From assembly GCA_049644285.1 (NCBI GenBank), contig JBARRP010000213.1, positions 36,679-100,678 on the forward strand: 64,000 bases of DNA, in the 5' to 3' direction. The position numbers and the translations under genes are program-made. Shown one piece after another: positions 42,348-52,027 of this stretch. The stretch is from CAVRXT01 sp049644285 (GTDB lineage: Bacteria; Acidobacteriota; Terriglobia; Acidiferrales; UBA7541). The stretch's first letter is position 1; each line of letters starts with the position of its first letter. Below the pieces are notes generated by a model. That model saw only the letters and a list, made by a program, of their open reading frames with translations, did not search any database and had not been told where the DNA came from.

Positions 42348-44903
42348 CTAATCCTTCGGGTGCTCGAGCCGGGATTGGCTAAGAAGATTGACGAACAAGC
42401 GATAGGCGCCGGGAACGCCGGCGGGCAATTCGCGGAAGAACGACAGTCCCGTGTAGATATAAACGCCTTTTTCGTCGCGCGCATAAACCAATCCGCCGGT
42501 CGCTTCGTCTTCGCCAGGGTCACGCAGCCCCAAGACCGGCTGGTAGCGCGAATCAAATTTTCCCCAGAAATAAAGGCCGCGCTCCTGAACCCATCCTTGG
42601 AAATCATCCATCGTGATCCTGTTCGGAGAATTCAACAGAGGATTATCGGGCGCGAGAAAGTGGACGGGCGAGTTCGGATCGGTGACGCGCGCGGCGGGCT
42701 GGCCCATCGTCGCCGGGAATGGCGCCGGCAGAAATTTCGCCCAGGCGAAGTCCCGTTGATACTGCACAACAAGCGTGCCGCCGCTCTTCACGTATTCGAG
42801 CAAGCGGGCATTAGCGCGCGGAAGATCGGAGCGCAACTCGTAAGCGCGGATGCCGACGACGATTGAATCGTAGTGACTCAAATCCCCGAAGGCCAGCGCC
42901 ACTTCATCAAGCACGTCCACGCGAATTCCGAGCTGGCGCAGAATCTCCGGAATGGGATCGGTGCCGGCGGTGATGTAGCCGACGTGGAGAGAAGCAGGAA
43001 TCTTGAGATCGAGGACGTTCACAGTAGCGTTCGCCGCTTCGCCCCAGCTCCGCGTGGGCAAAGAAGGTAAAGGCTCGAGCGAAGTGCGAAAAGTTTCGGC
43101 ACCAAAGCGCGCATTGGGTTTCAAGGTGTACTCGCCGGCCTTTGGATGAGCCGGCGGAGTTACGTGAAAAACGACGAGCTGGTCGCCTGGAGAAGAGAAA
43201 TCCAGCGGTGCGGTTGGGGATACCTTCCAACCCTCAGGAGCATCCACTCCAACTGCGACTTTCGCTGCGGACGTCCCGTGATATCGCACGCGGGCCAGCA
43301 GGGCGATGGGCACCGGCGCGTCATCGGCGGATGATTGCTCTGGATACATGACGTGCTGTTGATTAACGGTAAGCGTCACCGCAGGGACGAGCTCGAGCGG
43401 ATAGGTATCCACGCTGGTTGAGCTGGCGCGCACGGCCACGGCCGGCTCCTTCAAGGTGAATTGGTAGTTGTCAACACCCACATCGATAGGCGCCTGCACC
43501 AATGGCGGTGGCCATGGCAAAATCGCATCCCCGGGAGAAACGGGCGGCTTGGCGTCTCGCGGGATGGATACTCTGAAACGGATGTCGCCGCTTTCCTGAT
43601 CCGCACCTTCCGAAACCGCACTCCATCCGGCCGGCAATATCAATCCGTCCTTCGGGAGCCCCCACTTCACCGGAACGGCGGGCGGCCCCGGAGAACCAAC
43701 ACTCACAGTGAACGATTCGCCCGCGACGAGTTCGTTTCGATCCGCTCGCACTCGGACGGGAAGGGCGACGACTTCCGCGAGCGCGTGGTCGATCCGATCA
43801 GTCACGCGGTCAAGTTGCCAAATGGCTTCGGCCCTTTCCCTGCCTGACTGACCTTCGAGCTGTTTCTTCAGACCTAGAATCTCGGTACCCGCCTGGGCCA
43901 AATCTTTCGCGGCGGAGGCGCGATCCAAGTTCAACATCGCCTTGCGAGCTGCATCCAAGTTGTAATCCGCCTCTTTCAGTGCCGGCGCCATCAGGGATCG
44001 AAATGAAGGAAAGCCTGAAGCAAGCGCAGGCAGGCGTTGGGCCAGCACAGAAGTATCGAGTTTAGAGCCGTTCTTTTCGCCTTCTTCGATCAGATAAAGA
44101 GGCTGACGGAAGAAAGGCGAATCGAGAAAATTGGATACGCCCTGCGAGCGGTGGAATGCCAGACTCTCGCGGCCCCACTCATCTGAAGTCTTTCCCCACA
44201 GGGGCAAGACTGAATTGAGCGGCACTTGATAGTCGCCTGGCGCGTCGTCCCGGCTGTCGTCGAGAAGTAGAGAGACCTTCCAGGGCGCGAGCCCTTCTTG
44301 AATCTGCAAGGGAAATTTGTTGGGGTCGGCGGCTGCGGCGACGGCTTGCGGTGTCAGGATGCCGCTGGCTTGGTGGTGGCCATGTCCCCAGTGCACGCCG
44401 CCCCAGCCGTTGATCACGATCTCGGGGCGGAACGTGCGGATCACGCGCACCATATCTTCGAGGGGAACGTCACGCCATATCTTCAGGGTTTGTTCGGGGC
44501 TTTTGGAATACCCGAAATCCGGAGCGCGAGTGAAGAACTGTCGCACTCCATTGTGCTCGCTTGCACCGAGCAATTCGGAGGTGCGGAGCATGCCGAGCTC
44601 TGCCCCCTGTTCCGGTCCGATGGAGTTCTGGCCGCCTTGGCCGCGGGTAATCGTCAGCAGCGCGACATCGTCATCCAGCCCGCGAGAAAGATAGGTAAGG
44701 AGGGATGAAGCTTCATCATCGGGATGCGCCGTGATAAAGAGCGCCCGTGTCGTGACGCGCGCCTTGTCAATCGCCTCGACCGCTTCGGCCGAAGACTGTG
44801 CGGCCAGCGGCGGTGTGGCGCACAAACAAGCCATCGCAAGCAGCCCAGTCGAGAGAAGGGCTGCAGTGCTGCGTACCCCGGACTGTTTCGCAGGGCGTCT
44901 CAT
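42348..44903 (-). CDS. Large secreted PIG-L/LmbE family deacetylase
   Basis: 851 aa from ATG 44903 (MRRPAKQSGV); a signal peptide ends near PLAAQSS. The N-terminal deacetylase domain (about 40-250) has AHPDDEASSLLTYL and the zinc motif HGHHQASG. A middle beta-rich part (about 430-620) resembles NEW3-type domains. A C-terminal domain (about 650-840) with GIRAYELRSDLPRANARLLEYV and a flavodoxin/amidotransferase-like fold follows. Related proteins hydrolyse N-acetyl groups of sugars. It probably works in the periplasm. The following FGE-like gene starts 2 bp after its stop. Confidence 0.85.
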   Translation of the reverse strand: MRRPAKQSGVRSTAALLSTGLLAMACLCATPPLAAQSSAEAVEAIDKARVTTRALFITAHPDDEASSLLTYLSRGLDDDVALLTITRGQGGQNSIGPEQGAELGMLRTSELLGASEHNGVRQFFTRAPDFGYSKSPEQTLKIWRDVPLEDMVRVIRTFRPEIVINGWGGVHWGHGHHQASGILTPQAVAAAADPNKFPLQIQEGLAPWKVSLLLDDSRDDAPGDYQVPLNSVLPLWGKTSDEWGRESLAFHRSQGVSNFLDSPFFRQPLYLIEEGEKNGSKLDTSVLAQRLPALASGFPSFRSLMAPALKEADYNLDAARKAMLNLDRASAAKDLAQAGTEILGLKKQLEGQSGRERAEAIWQLDRVTDRIDHALAEVVALPVRVRADRNELVAGESFTVSVGSPGPPAVPVKWGLPKDGLILPAGWSAVSEGADQESGDIRFRVSIPRDAKPPVSPGDAILPWPPPLVQAPIDVGVDNYQFTLKEPAVAVRASSTSVDTYPLELVPAVTLTVNQQHVMYPEQSSADDAPVPIALLARVRYHGTSAAKVAVGVDAPEGWKVSPTAPLDFSSPGDQLVVFHVTPPAHPKAGEYTLKPNARFGAETFRTSLEPLPSLPTRSWGEAANATVNVLDLKIPASLHVGYITAGTDPIPEILRQLGIRVDVLDEVALAFGDLSHYDSIVVGIRAYELRSDLPRANARLLEYVKSGGTLVVQYQRDFAWAKFLPAPFPATMGQPAARVTDPNSPVHFLAPDNPLLNSPNRITMDDFQGWVQERGLYFWGKFDSRYQPVLGLRDPGEDEATGGLVYARDEKGVYIYTGLSFFRELPAGVPGAYRLFVNLLSQSRLEHPKD

Positions 44904-44937
44904 AAGGCCTTTCGGAACGCCATTCACAGGACGCGCC

Positions 44938-46320
44938 TCACGTGGCGACCTCCTCGAACGGCCACTGGCGAAGCAGCCGCGCCCGACCCATGTAAATCAA
45001 AGTTCCCGCGAGCATGGCGCCCAGAGAAGCGAGCATCGGCTTCCTTCCGGTTGAAAAGAAAATTCCCGTCCAGCCCACTATAGCGATCACGACCGGCGCG
45101 GGATAGAACCACATCTTGAACGGGAGGCGCTCGGCCCCCCACCGTCCTCGGAGGAGAAGCAGGCCGACAGCTTGCCCGACAAATTGGATGATGCAGCGCA
45201 TCGCCAGGATGGCGCGAATCACGTCTATCAAGCTGAGCGACAGGCAAAACAGAAATGCCGTGGCGCCGAGAGCGACAAGCGAGATGTGCGGAAAGCGCTT
45301 CGTCGGATGAACCCGCGCGAAGACCGAGAAGAAGTTTCCATCGAGGGCGGCGGCATAGGGAACGCGGGAATAGCCGAGCGTCGCCGAGAAAATCGAGCCA
45401 AATGCACTGACGAGAATCAACGCGGTGGCGACTGTCGCCCAGCTCGGCCCGAAGGCGCGCTCGACGAAGAGGCTCACGACCGCTTTTGTCTTTGCAGCTT
45501 CCTGCCACGGCACCACGCTCAGGATGCTTGTTTGCATCCCGAAATAAAGCAGGGTAATCCCGAAAATCGAAATGAAAATCGCGCGTGGGATGTTGCGCTC
45601 CGGCCGTTTCATTTCGCCGCCCAGATTGCTCACGTTGTAGTAGCCGAGATAGGAATACACAGTCTGAACCGTGGCGTGGCCCAGGCCTGCGAAGAAGAGC
45701 CCGGAAAAACTCCAAGCGCCCGGAGGAAAAGAAAGAAGCAGGCGCGACTGAAAATGAGTCGCGCCGCCGTAAATCATCCAGAGAATCGTGCCCACGACGA
45801 TGATGCAGAGGACGACGGACATCTTCCCAATTGTGGTGATCCGCCGGTAGAGCAGCACCACGACCAGCGCCACGATAGCACCGGCAATCGCCTTGTCAGC
45901 GCGCGTCCCGAGCGGCGCTAAAAACGCCGCCACCCGGCTCGACCTGCCTACGAGGTACCCCGAATAATTTGCAAATCCCAGCGCGCCCGACGCGATGCTG
46001 AGTGGCGCTTGAAACAGCGTCTGCCAGATGAACAGGAACGACATCAGCCGGCCCCAGCTCTTCGCACCATATGCTTCGCGAAGGAAAACGTAGCTGCCCC
46101 CAGCCTGGGGCAGCGCCGCGCCGAGCTCGGCCCACACACACCCGTCGAATACCGCGAGAAGCGCGCCCAACATCCACGCCAGCAGGCATTGCGGCCCGCC
46201 CATTGCTTGCACCACGAACGGAATCACAACGAACGGGCCGATTCCCACCATGAACGTCATGTTGAGAGCCGTGGCTTCGATCAGCCCCAGGCCGCGTTCG
46301 AGTTTTTCGGGCTCACTCAT
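44938..46320 (-). CDS. APC superfamily amino acid permease
   Basis: 460 aa from ATG 46320 (MSEPEKLERG). The first helix carries the APC Gly-rich break VGIGPFVVIPFVV, with about twelve helices in all. LPQAGGSYVFLREAYG and SNLGGEMKRPERNIPRAI (helix 6-7 region) are typical of the family. It moves amino acids or polyamines across the inner membrane. It lies 34 bp before the PIG-L gene on the same strand, so both could be on one transcript. Substrate unknown. Confidence 0.9.
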   Translation of the reverse strand: MSEPEKLERGLGLIEATALNMTFMVGIGPFVVIPFVVQAMGGPQCLLAWMLGALLAVFDGCVWAELGAALPQAGGSYVFLREAYGAKSWGRLMSFLFIWQTLFQAPLSIASGALGFANYSGYLVGRSSRVAAFLAPLGTRADKAIAGAIVALVVVLLYRRITTIGKMSVVLCIIVVGTILWMIYGGATHFQSRLLLSFPPGAWSFSGLFFAGLGHATVQTVYSYLGYYNVSNLGGEMKRPERNIPRAIFISIFGITLLYFGMQTSILSVVPWQEAAKTKAVVSLFVERAFGPSWATVATALILVSAFGSIFSATLGYSRVPYAAALDGNFFSVFARVHPTKRFPHISLVALGATAFLFCLSLSLIDVIRAILAMRCIIQFVGQAVGLLLLRGRWGAERLPFKMWFYPAPVVIAIVGWTGIFFSTGRKPMLASLGAMLAGTLIYMGRARLLRQWPFEEVAT

Positions 46321-46413
46321 CGCTTGCTCGCGTCGCAGAATCCCAAAGGATAGCAAACAACCCCGGCGCACCCGGCGAAATCTTCCGCGGAACTGCGCTA
46401 CGATGGAGCGATC

Positions 46414-47316
46414 ATGGCGGAATTGGGCGTGGTAATCACCGCGGCTACGGTGACGATTCTAGTGGCCGAATTTCTTCGTAAGCGACGCGGGCCGCTGCCG
46501 TCACACGGGTGGCTGGGGGTTGTCGCGCTCGCCGGCGCCGAATGGCTGATGTTTCGCGGCATCGAGCCGGTGGCGACCTACTTCACGCCGATCGCTTGGT
46601 CTGCGTATATCCTGATTGCGGACGCAGCCGCGTTTGCTGTTTCCGGCCGCTCGCGATTGCAAGAAACGCCACTGGTCTTCGCCCGGATGGCCTTGCTCTC
46701 GATTCCGCTATGGCTCGTCTTCGAAGCGTACAACCTGCGCCTGGCGAACTGGACGTACGTCGGAGTTCCGGCGTCGTGGCCTGCGGCTCTGCTGGGGTAT
46801 GGGTGGTCATTTGCGACAATTACGCCCGGCATTTTCGTGACGGCGGACTTAATTCACGCGCTGATACCCGAGCGCCCTTGGCCGGCGTGGAATATTTCGC
46901 GCGCCGCTGAAAACAGAATGATGATTACGGGGGCGGCGTGTCTTCTAGCGCCTTTGATCACGCCGCGGCATATTGCTGAATACATGTTCGGCCTTTTGTG
47001 GATCGGCTTTTTTCTCTTTCTCGATCCCCTGAACCGCCGGTTGGGGCTGCCTTCATTCCTTGAGGATTTATCGGAAGGGCTGCGTGGACGCTTGTACTCA
47101 TTTCTGGGAGCGGGCTGGGTCTGCGGATGGCTCTGGGAATTTTGGAATTATTGGTCAGCGGCGAAGTGGCATTACACATTTCCGATGTTTCAAAACATGA
47201 AGATTTTCGAGATGCCGGTGCCCGGCTACTTCGGCTTTCTTCCCTTTGCGCTGGAATGCTTCGTGATGTACGTTTCCGCCGCATGGGCGCTCGGGTGGTT
47301 GAAAAGACCGCAATGA
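46414..47316 (+). CDS. Polytopic membrane protein, unknown function
   Basis: 300 aa with about eight helices. Aromatic-rich motifs such as VFEAYNLRLANWTYVGVP, LWEFWNYWSAAKWHY and KIFEMPVPGYFGFLPFALEC are distinctive and suggest a conserved family, but I cannot name one. Its stop overlaps the next gene's start (ATGA, 47313-47316), so the two products are co-translated. Confidence 0.75.
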   Translation: MAELGVVITAATVTILVAEFLRKRRGPLPSHGWLGVVALAGAEWLMFRGIEPVATYFTPIAWSAYILIADAAAFAVSGRSRLQETPLVFARMALLSIPLWLVFEAYNLRLANWTYVGVPASWPAALLGYGWSFATITPGIFVTADLIHALIPERPWPAWNISRAAENRMMITGAACLLAPLITPRHIAEYMFGLLWIGFFLFLDPLNRRLGLPSFLEDLSEGLRGRLYSFLGAGWVCGWLWEFWNYWSAAKWHYTFPMFQNMKIFEMPVPGYFGFLPFALECFVMYVSAAWALGWLKRPQ

Positions 47317-48272
47317 CCTCGGCTCGGATGCTCAATCACCGACACCTTGGGAGCCTTTTTCTGCTGGCATTCGCGGGGATCCTTTTCGGCGGATCGGCCC
47401 GGGCAGGGAGCCTCGCGGTGCCGCCCGAAGCAAGACAAGGACTCGATGTTCTCTACGGCGGCGACCCCGATGCGGCGATTCAGGTGTTTCGTGATATCGA
47501 GACGGCGCGGCCCGATCATCCCCTTGGCTATTTGCTCGAACTCGAAGCCCGCTGGTGGAAGATGTACTGCCAAGCCTGCGAAGTGAAATGGGGACTGATC
47601 GACGCGTGGAAGAAATCCAAGAGGCCCGAGGACCAAGAGTTCTTCGCGCTCGCTGACAAGGCAACGAGCCTTGCCAAAGCGCAGCTTGCAAAATCCGAGA
47701 CAGCCGAAATGCACCTCTACGCGGGGATAGGGCTGGCAATGAAAGCGCGCCTCTACGGCCTGCGCGAGGAGCATCGAGCCACTGCCCGCGCCGGGGTAGC
47801 GGCGCGGGAAGAATTCCTACGCGCAACTCAACTTGACCCGGACATGGCCGACGCTTACGCGGGCTTGGGCCTCTACAACTATTACGTGGATACCCTCTCG
47901 GGGCTCGTCAAATTTCTGCGGTTTTTCCTGGGGATTCCCGGTGGCAGCAAGAAGGACGGTATTCAGCAGCTGGAATTGGCGATGGAGAAAGGACAATTGA
48001 TGAATGTCGAGGCGCGCTTCTATCTTGCGAAGAATCTTCGCACCTACGACCAGCGGTACGAGCGCGCTGAGGAAGTTCTCTCGCCGCTGGTTCAACACTA
48101 TCCGCGCAATCCGATTTTTCTGTTGCTGCAAGGAAACCTGAACACGGAGCTTGGCCGCCCGGAAAAAGCCAAGGAGGCGTTTCGCGCCGCGCAGGCTGTC
48201 GTTTGTCCCGATTCCCTCTGCGATGCCCGGGTACACCAGATCGCGAAGTCGTTCCTCGATTCGTTGCCCTGA
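47313..48272 (+). CDS. Secreted TPR-type protein
   Basis: 319 aa from ATG 47313, chosen because of the ATGA overlap and the signal peptide that follows (LFLLAFAGILFGGSARAG). TPR-like helical pairs fill the rest: GGDPDAAIQVFRDIETARPD, FLRATQLDPDMADAYAGLGL and LSPLVQHYPRNPIFLLLQGN. Likely a periplasmic scaffold. It converges on lipA with a 7-bp gap. Confidence 0.82.
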   Translation: MTSARMLNHRHLGSLFLLAFAGILFGGSARAGSLAVPPEARQGLDVLYGGDPDAAIQVFRDIETARPDHPLGYLLELEARWWKMYCQACEVKWGLIDAWKKSKRPEDQEFFALADKATSLAKAQLAKSETAEMHLYAGIGLAMKARLYGLREEHRATARAGVAAREEFLRATQLDPDMADAYAGLGLYNYYVDTLSGLVKFLRFFLGIPGGSKKDGIQQLELAMEKGQLMNVEARFYLAKNLRTYDQRYERAEEVLSPLVQHYPRNPIFLLLQGNLNTELGRPEKAKEAFRAAQAVVCPDSLCDARVHQIAKSFLDSLP

Positions 48273-48279
48273 CGCTCAG

Positions 48280-49203
48280 TCAAACCCGGGCGGCTTCTTC
48301 TTGTTCCAAGGCGTGATAGGAGGAACGAACCAGCGGCCCGGCTTCGACGTGCTTGAAACCCATCTGTTCGCCGAGGCGTTTGAATTCGGCGAATTCAGCG
48401 GGATGAACGAAGCGCTCGACTGGAAGATGTTCCGGAGTGGGTTGAAGGTATTGGCCCAGGGTGAGAATGTGCGTGCCCTGAGCGGCAATCTCTTCCATGG
48501 CGTCCAGAACTTCGTCGCGCGTTTCGCCGAGGCCCAGCATCATGCCTGTCTTTGTGGGCATTTCAGGCGCGCTTTTGCGGGCGCGGCGAAGGAGCTCGAG
48601 TGACCGCTCGTACACGGCGCCCTTGCGGACGCGGCGATACAGGCGTGGCACGGTTTCCATATTGTGATTGAGGACGTCAGGTTGCGCTTCGATCACGATA
48701 TCGAGCGCGGACCAGTCGCCACGGAAATCGGGAATCAGAACCTCGACTTTGCAGCCGGGAACGCGCCGGCGAATCTCGTCGATCGTGCGAGCGAAGATCG
48801 CGGCACCGCCGTCCGGCTGGTCGTCGCGATTTACAGAAGTTACAACCGCATAGCGCAGCCCCATCATTTCGACTGCTTCGGCGACGCGTTCGGGTTCCCC
48901 TTCATCCGGTGGGCCGAGAGGCTTGCCCGAGGGCACGGCGCAGAAACCGCACGCACGCGTGCAGACGTTGCCCAGAATCATGAACGTGGCAGTGCGATGC
49001 TCCCAGCATTCGCCCATGTTAGGACAACGCGCGCTTTCGCACACCGTGTGCAGGTCCAGTGTGCGCATGATGCGCTTCAATTCCTGATAATTCGGCCCAC
49101 CGAAAAAGCGCACCCGAAGCCATGAGGGACGAGGATGGGCCGCCGCCAGCGGTGGAGCAAGCTCCGGAGGCGCGCTCGATAGGATGTGAAACGGTGAGGC
49201 CAT
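48280..49203 (-). CDS. lipA: Lipoyl synthase
   Basis: 307 aa. Both 4Fe-4S clusters are visible: the auxiliary set C55, C60, C66 (CESARCPNMGEC) and the radical SAM set C81, C85, C88 (CTRACGFC), plus the essential C-terminal RSSYHA Ser. GLGETRDEVLDAM and LGQYLQPTPEHLPV are standard. LipA inserts two sulfurs into protein-bound octanoate, finishing lipoate on 2-oxoacid dehydrogenases and the glycine system. No lipB is beside it. Confidence 0.96.
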   Translation of the reverse strand: MASPFHILSSAPPELAPPLAAAHPRPSWLRVRFFGGPNYQELKRIMRTLDLHTVCESARCPNMGECWEHRTATFMILGNVCTRACGFCAVPSGKPLGPPDEGEPERVAEAVEMMGLRYAVVTSVNRDDQPDGGAAIFARTIDEIRRRVPGCKVEVLIPDFRGDWSALDIVIEAQPDVLNHNMETVPRLYRRVRKGAVYERSLELLRRARKSAPEMPTKTGMMLGLGETRDEVLDAMEEIAAQGTHILTLGQYLQPTPEHLPVERFVHPAEFAEFKRLGEQMGFKHVEAGPLVRSSYHALEQEEAARV

Positions 49204-49352
49204 CGACGTAGTCTCGAATTTCTGATTTTACGCGCCTGCGAGGGGCGAAAACAACTCTCAGGGTGATAGTGCCAGGTTGGAACCTCGAGCAACGACGCCT
49301 CAAGTCGTCAACAGAATTGCCGATAGAACCAGCAAAAGCACAGGGGGAGGGA

Positions 49353-50252
49353 ATGGCCAGCGTCTCTCTGCTTTCGAGTAGTCTCTTGAGTGGCACTGCT
49401 GGTGCACGGGGCACATCCGACGCATCTGTTGCCACGGCTTCTGCCTCGTTGGCGCCTGCGAGGGCGTTGCCCCAGGATACGGTTACGATATCTTCTCAAT
49501 CCCCCACGCTGACAGATGCCCAGCAAGCCGGTCTCTCTCAGGTGACCCCTGCCGCGATTTTCAGCGCCCAAATCGGCCCGCTCGATCTCACAGCAGGTTC
49601 GGCCGGGAGTTCGGTGCCAGCGAAGGCCACAGCCACGCAGGCACTTTTGACGACCGCCCCACCAGCGAATTTGTCGCAAGGCGCCCCAGTCAACAGCCCG
49701 CCCACGGCAACCCAAACAAACAATAGCACTCTTTTTAATCAGTTCATGGCCGTGCTCAATCAACTGAACCTGGATCCAGGAACGTTGAATTTCCTGAAGT
49801 CCCTTGGACGAATGCTCGAGCAAGTTGATCCGCAAGCGTTCGGCCAGTTGATCCAAGGACTCGAACTCCTCGCGCAGTCCCTCGCTTCCCATAACAATGG
49901 AAAGACGAGCTCCGCCGCGATCCAAAACAACACGAACGCTCAAGAACTTAAGGCTCTCTCACTGAAAGTCAAAGCCGCGGACCTAAATGGAACACTCGCA
50001 CCGGTCGGCAGTGCTGCAACCGGGACGAGAGTCCAACGGCTGCTAAGCCGCAAACGCTTGCAGGAAACACGGCCGGGGTTCCAGGTTCAAATGCCCGGCG
50101 AGGGCAAGCGGCGTAATCCGCTGCCTAGAAACCGTCAGTACCGTAAACCTCACGCACCCGCCCAGTGCACCATGGCCGGGAAACACAAGGATTGTCAGCC
50201 AAAAACCACACCCCAACCGCGACAAGTGTTGCATTCTTACAACACCGAGTGA
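49353..50252 (+). CDS. Low-complexity Ala/Ser/Thr-rich protein, unknown
   Basis: 299 aa from ATG 49353, picked for its GGGGGAGGG ribosome site; 49263 is an upstream alternative. The N-terminal 150 residues are rich in Ala, Ser, Thr and Pro with DTVTISSQSPTLTDAQQAG, reminiscent of secreted or flagellar-associated linkers. A helical core FNQFMAVLNQLNLDPGTLNF to GLELLAQSLASHN follows. From about residue 230 the composition turns basic (LLSRKRLQETRPGFQVQMPG), unlike the rest. Another frame in that region stays Ala/Pro/Thr-rich up to a TAA at 50116, so a frameshift is possible. Confidence 0.55.
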   Translation: MASVSLLSSSLLSGTAGARGTSDASVATASASLAPARALPQDTVTISSQSPTLTDAQQAGLSQVTPAAIFSAQIGPLDLTAGSAGSSVPAKATATQALLTTAPPANLSQGAPVNSPPTATQTNNSTLFNQFMAVLNQLNLDPGTLNFLKSLGRMLEQVDPQAFGQLIQGLELLAQSLASHNNGKTSSAAIQNNTNAQELKALSLKVKAADLNGTLAPVGSAATGTRVQRLLSRKRLQETRPGFQVQMPGEGKRRNPLPRNRQYRKPHAPAQCTMAGKHKDCQPKTTPQPRQVLHSYNTE

Positions 50253-50350
50253 GGAAGGGCCTTTATCGTAACCGCAACTATCTGATTCAAAGTAGCTTAT
50301 GATCATTTTGTTCGGCAGCTTGATTGCTTCCGACGCCCAGCCTCTTCTAT

Positions 50351-51250
50351 ATGGCTCACCAGCTCACCATCGGGCGCCCCGTCGAAGCCGCGGGAATCGG
50401 TCTTCACACCGCAGTGAAGTCGCACATCCGTTTCGTGCCCGCACCGGCCGACACGGGTGTCGTCTTTCGCCGGGTGGATCTCGACAATTTCGAAATCGAA
50501 GCGCACGTCCGGAACGTGGCTCGGGTGAGCTACGCGACGAGCCTGATGAAACAGGGCGTGCTGTTATCCACCACTGAGCACCTACTTGCCGCGCTTTACT
50601 CGTGCGGCGTGGACAACGTGTACGTCGAGATCGACAATCTTGAAGTACCGATCCTTGACGGTTCCGCGCAACCGTTCATCAACATGTTGAAGCAAGCGGG
50701 GGTCCGGCGACTGCGCCGCCAGCGGCGCTATCTGCGAGTCGTGAAACCACTCCAAATCGCGGAAGGCGATCGCCGGATCGGAATCTATCCCGCAAGCGAA
50801 TTCCGGGTTCGTTGCTTCGTGGATTACTCCCATCCGATGGTCGGCCGCCAAAATGTCGAGCTCGAAGTGGATCGCGAAAACTTTACTCAGATGCTGGCGC
50901 GCGCGCGAACGTTCGGATTTATGTCTGAATTTGACGGACTGCGCGAGATGGGGTTGATTCGCGGCGGATCGCTTGAAAATGCGATCGTGCTGACGCAGGA
51001 CGGCATCCTCAATGGGCCGGTGCGCTTTCCCGACGAATTCGGCCGGCACAAGGCGCTCGATCTGATCGGCGACCTCGCGCTGGTCGGGCAGCCGCTGAAG
51101 GCGCTGGTCGTCGCGCACAAGGCCGGCCATGCACTCCACACACAACTCGTCACACGCCTCCTGGCCGATGATTCGCTTTGGATAGAAGGCACCCAAGAAA
51201 GCATCGACGCCCCGGCAATGGTGGCTGTGCCGCTTCCGGCTGTTTCCTGA
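50351..51250 (+). CDS. lpxC: UDP-3-O-acyl-N-acetylglucosamine deacetylase
   Basis: 299 aa from ATG 50351 (MAHQLTIGRP). Zinc ligands H77 (STTEHLLAAL), H233 and D237 (GRHKALDLIGD) and the catalytic H260 (KAGHALH) are all in place. It removes the acetyl group in the first committed step of lipid A synthesis. This shows an LPS-type outer membrane. No other lpx gene is adjacent. Confidence 0.96.
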   Translation: MAHQLTIGRPVEAAGIGLHTAVKSHIRFVPAPADTGVVFRRVDLDNFEIEAHVRNVARVSYATSLMKQGVLLSTTEHLLAALYSCGVDNVYVEIDNLEVPILDGSAQPFINMLKQAGVRRLRRQRRYLRVVKPLQIAEGDRRIGIYPASEFRVRCFVDYSHPMVGRQNVELEVDRENFTQMLARARTFGFMSEFDGLREMGLIRGGSLENAIVLTQDGILNGPVRFPDEFGRHKALDLIGDLALVGQPLKALVVAHKAGHALHTQLVTRLLADDSLWIEGTQESIDAPAMVAVPLPAVS

Positions 51251-51271
51251 CGCCTTTTTGTATCGGACAAT

Positions 51272-52027
51272 CTACTGCAGCGGCGGGCTGTCTTTGGTCG
51301 CCGCGCGGTCGCTTTCCACGCGAATCACACCGGTTTCATCAATGAAAAAGTGACGCCGGCCAGTGGAACCAGGAGCTACAGGATCAGCGCCGATCTCATA
51401 GGCATCGCGAAGACCGCCCGCTTTCTTGCTCTCGACCACGTAGCTGAAGGCGTAGCCGTTCATCCGCCCGCGCGCGAGGAAGCTGTTAATGAGGTCAGCC
51501 GCATTTTCGTCTGGGGCCTGACCGTTCGAGGGCGGGCCGAGGGTTTCGAGCTTCTCCGGAAAACCGTGACCATAGTTCGAAGAATATGTTTCGAGCGCCG
51601 TGTCGATGCGCCGCAGTGACCCGAGCGCGCTCGCTTCATTCGCTGCCATCCGCGCACGCAGCAGATTCGGAATTGCGATCGCAGCGACAATCAGAATGAT
51701 CGGTATAAATGCCACGCCGATGTAACCGAGAATCAGGCCAGTCGTAGCCATTCCTGCGCCTTTGAGCCTCCCACCGCTGTTTCGGATTTGAGATTGGGCG
51801 AGATGTCCCAGGACGATGGCGGCGACTGCTGCCGGAAAGAACATGAAGAGAACGCCGCAGATTAGACTCCCGATTGCCTTCCCGCTGTTTTCTGCCGGAC
51901 CCGTACAGGCGGGTCCTGCTTCCGACAGCCGCAAAATCGATTCCATCGGAGGCATTTCCGCACCACAACGCATGCAGAAACCGGTGTGGTCCGGGTTCAT
52001 CTTTCCGCAGCGCGTGCAGTAGATCAC
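51272..52027 (-). CDS. Zinc-ribbon, DUF4190-like and pilin-like fusion protein
   Basis: 251 aa. A zinc ribbon at the N-terminus (C4, C7, C18, C21: CTRCGK and CMRCGAE) is followed by two membrane helices of the DUF4190 type (ICGVLFMFFPAAVAAIVLGH; GLILGYIGVAFIPIILIVA) and then a type IV pilin-like helix AIAIPNLLRARMAANEASAL with a C-terminal globular domain. The middle order is a known acidobacterial pattern, but its biology is unknown. There is no prepilin cleavage site at the N-terminus, so processing at the inner helix is unlikely. Convergent with lpxC. Confidence 0.82.
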   Translation of the reverse strand: MIYCTRCGKMNPDHTGFCMRCGAEMPPMESILRLSEAGPACTGPAENSGKAIGSLICGVLFMFFPAAVAAIVLGHLAQSQIRNSGGRLKGAGMATTGLILGYIGVAFIPIILIVAAIAIPNLLRARMAANEASALGSLRRIDTALETYSSNYGHGFPEKLETLGPPSNGQAPDENAADLINSFLARGRMNGYAFSYVVESKKAGGLRDAYEIGADPVAPGSTGRRHFFIDETGVIRVESDRAATKDSPPLQ

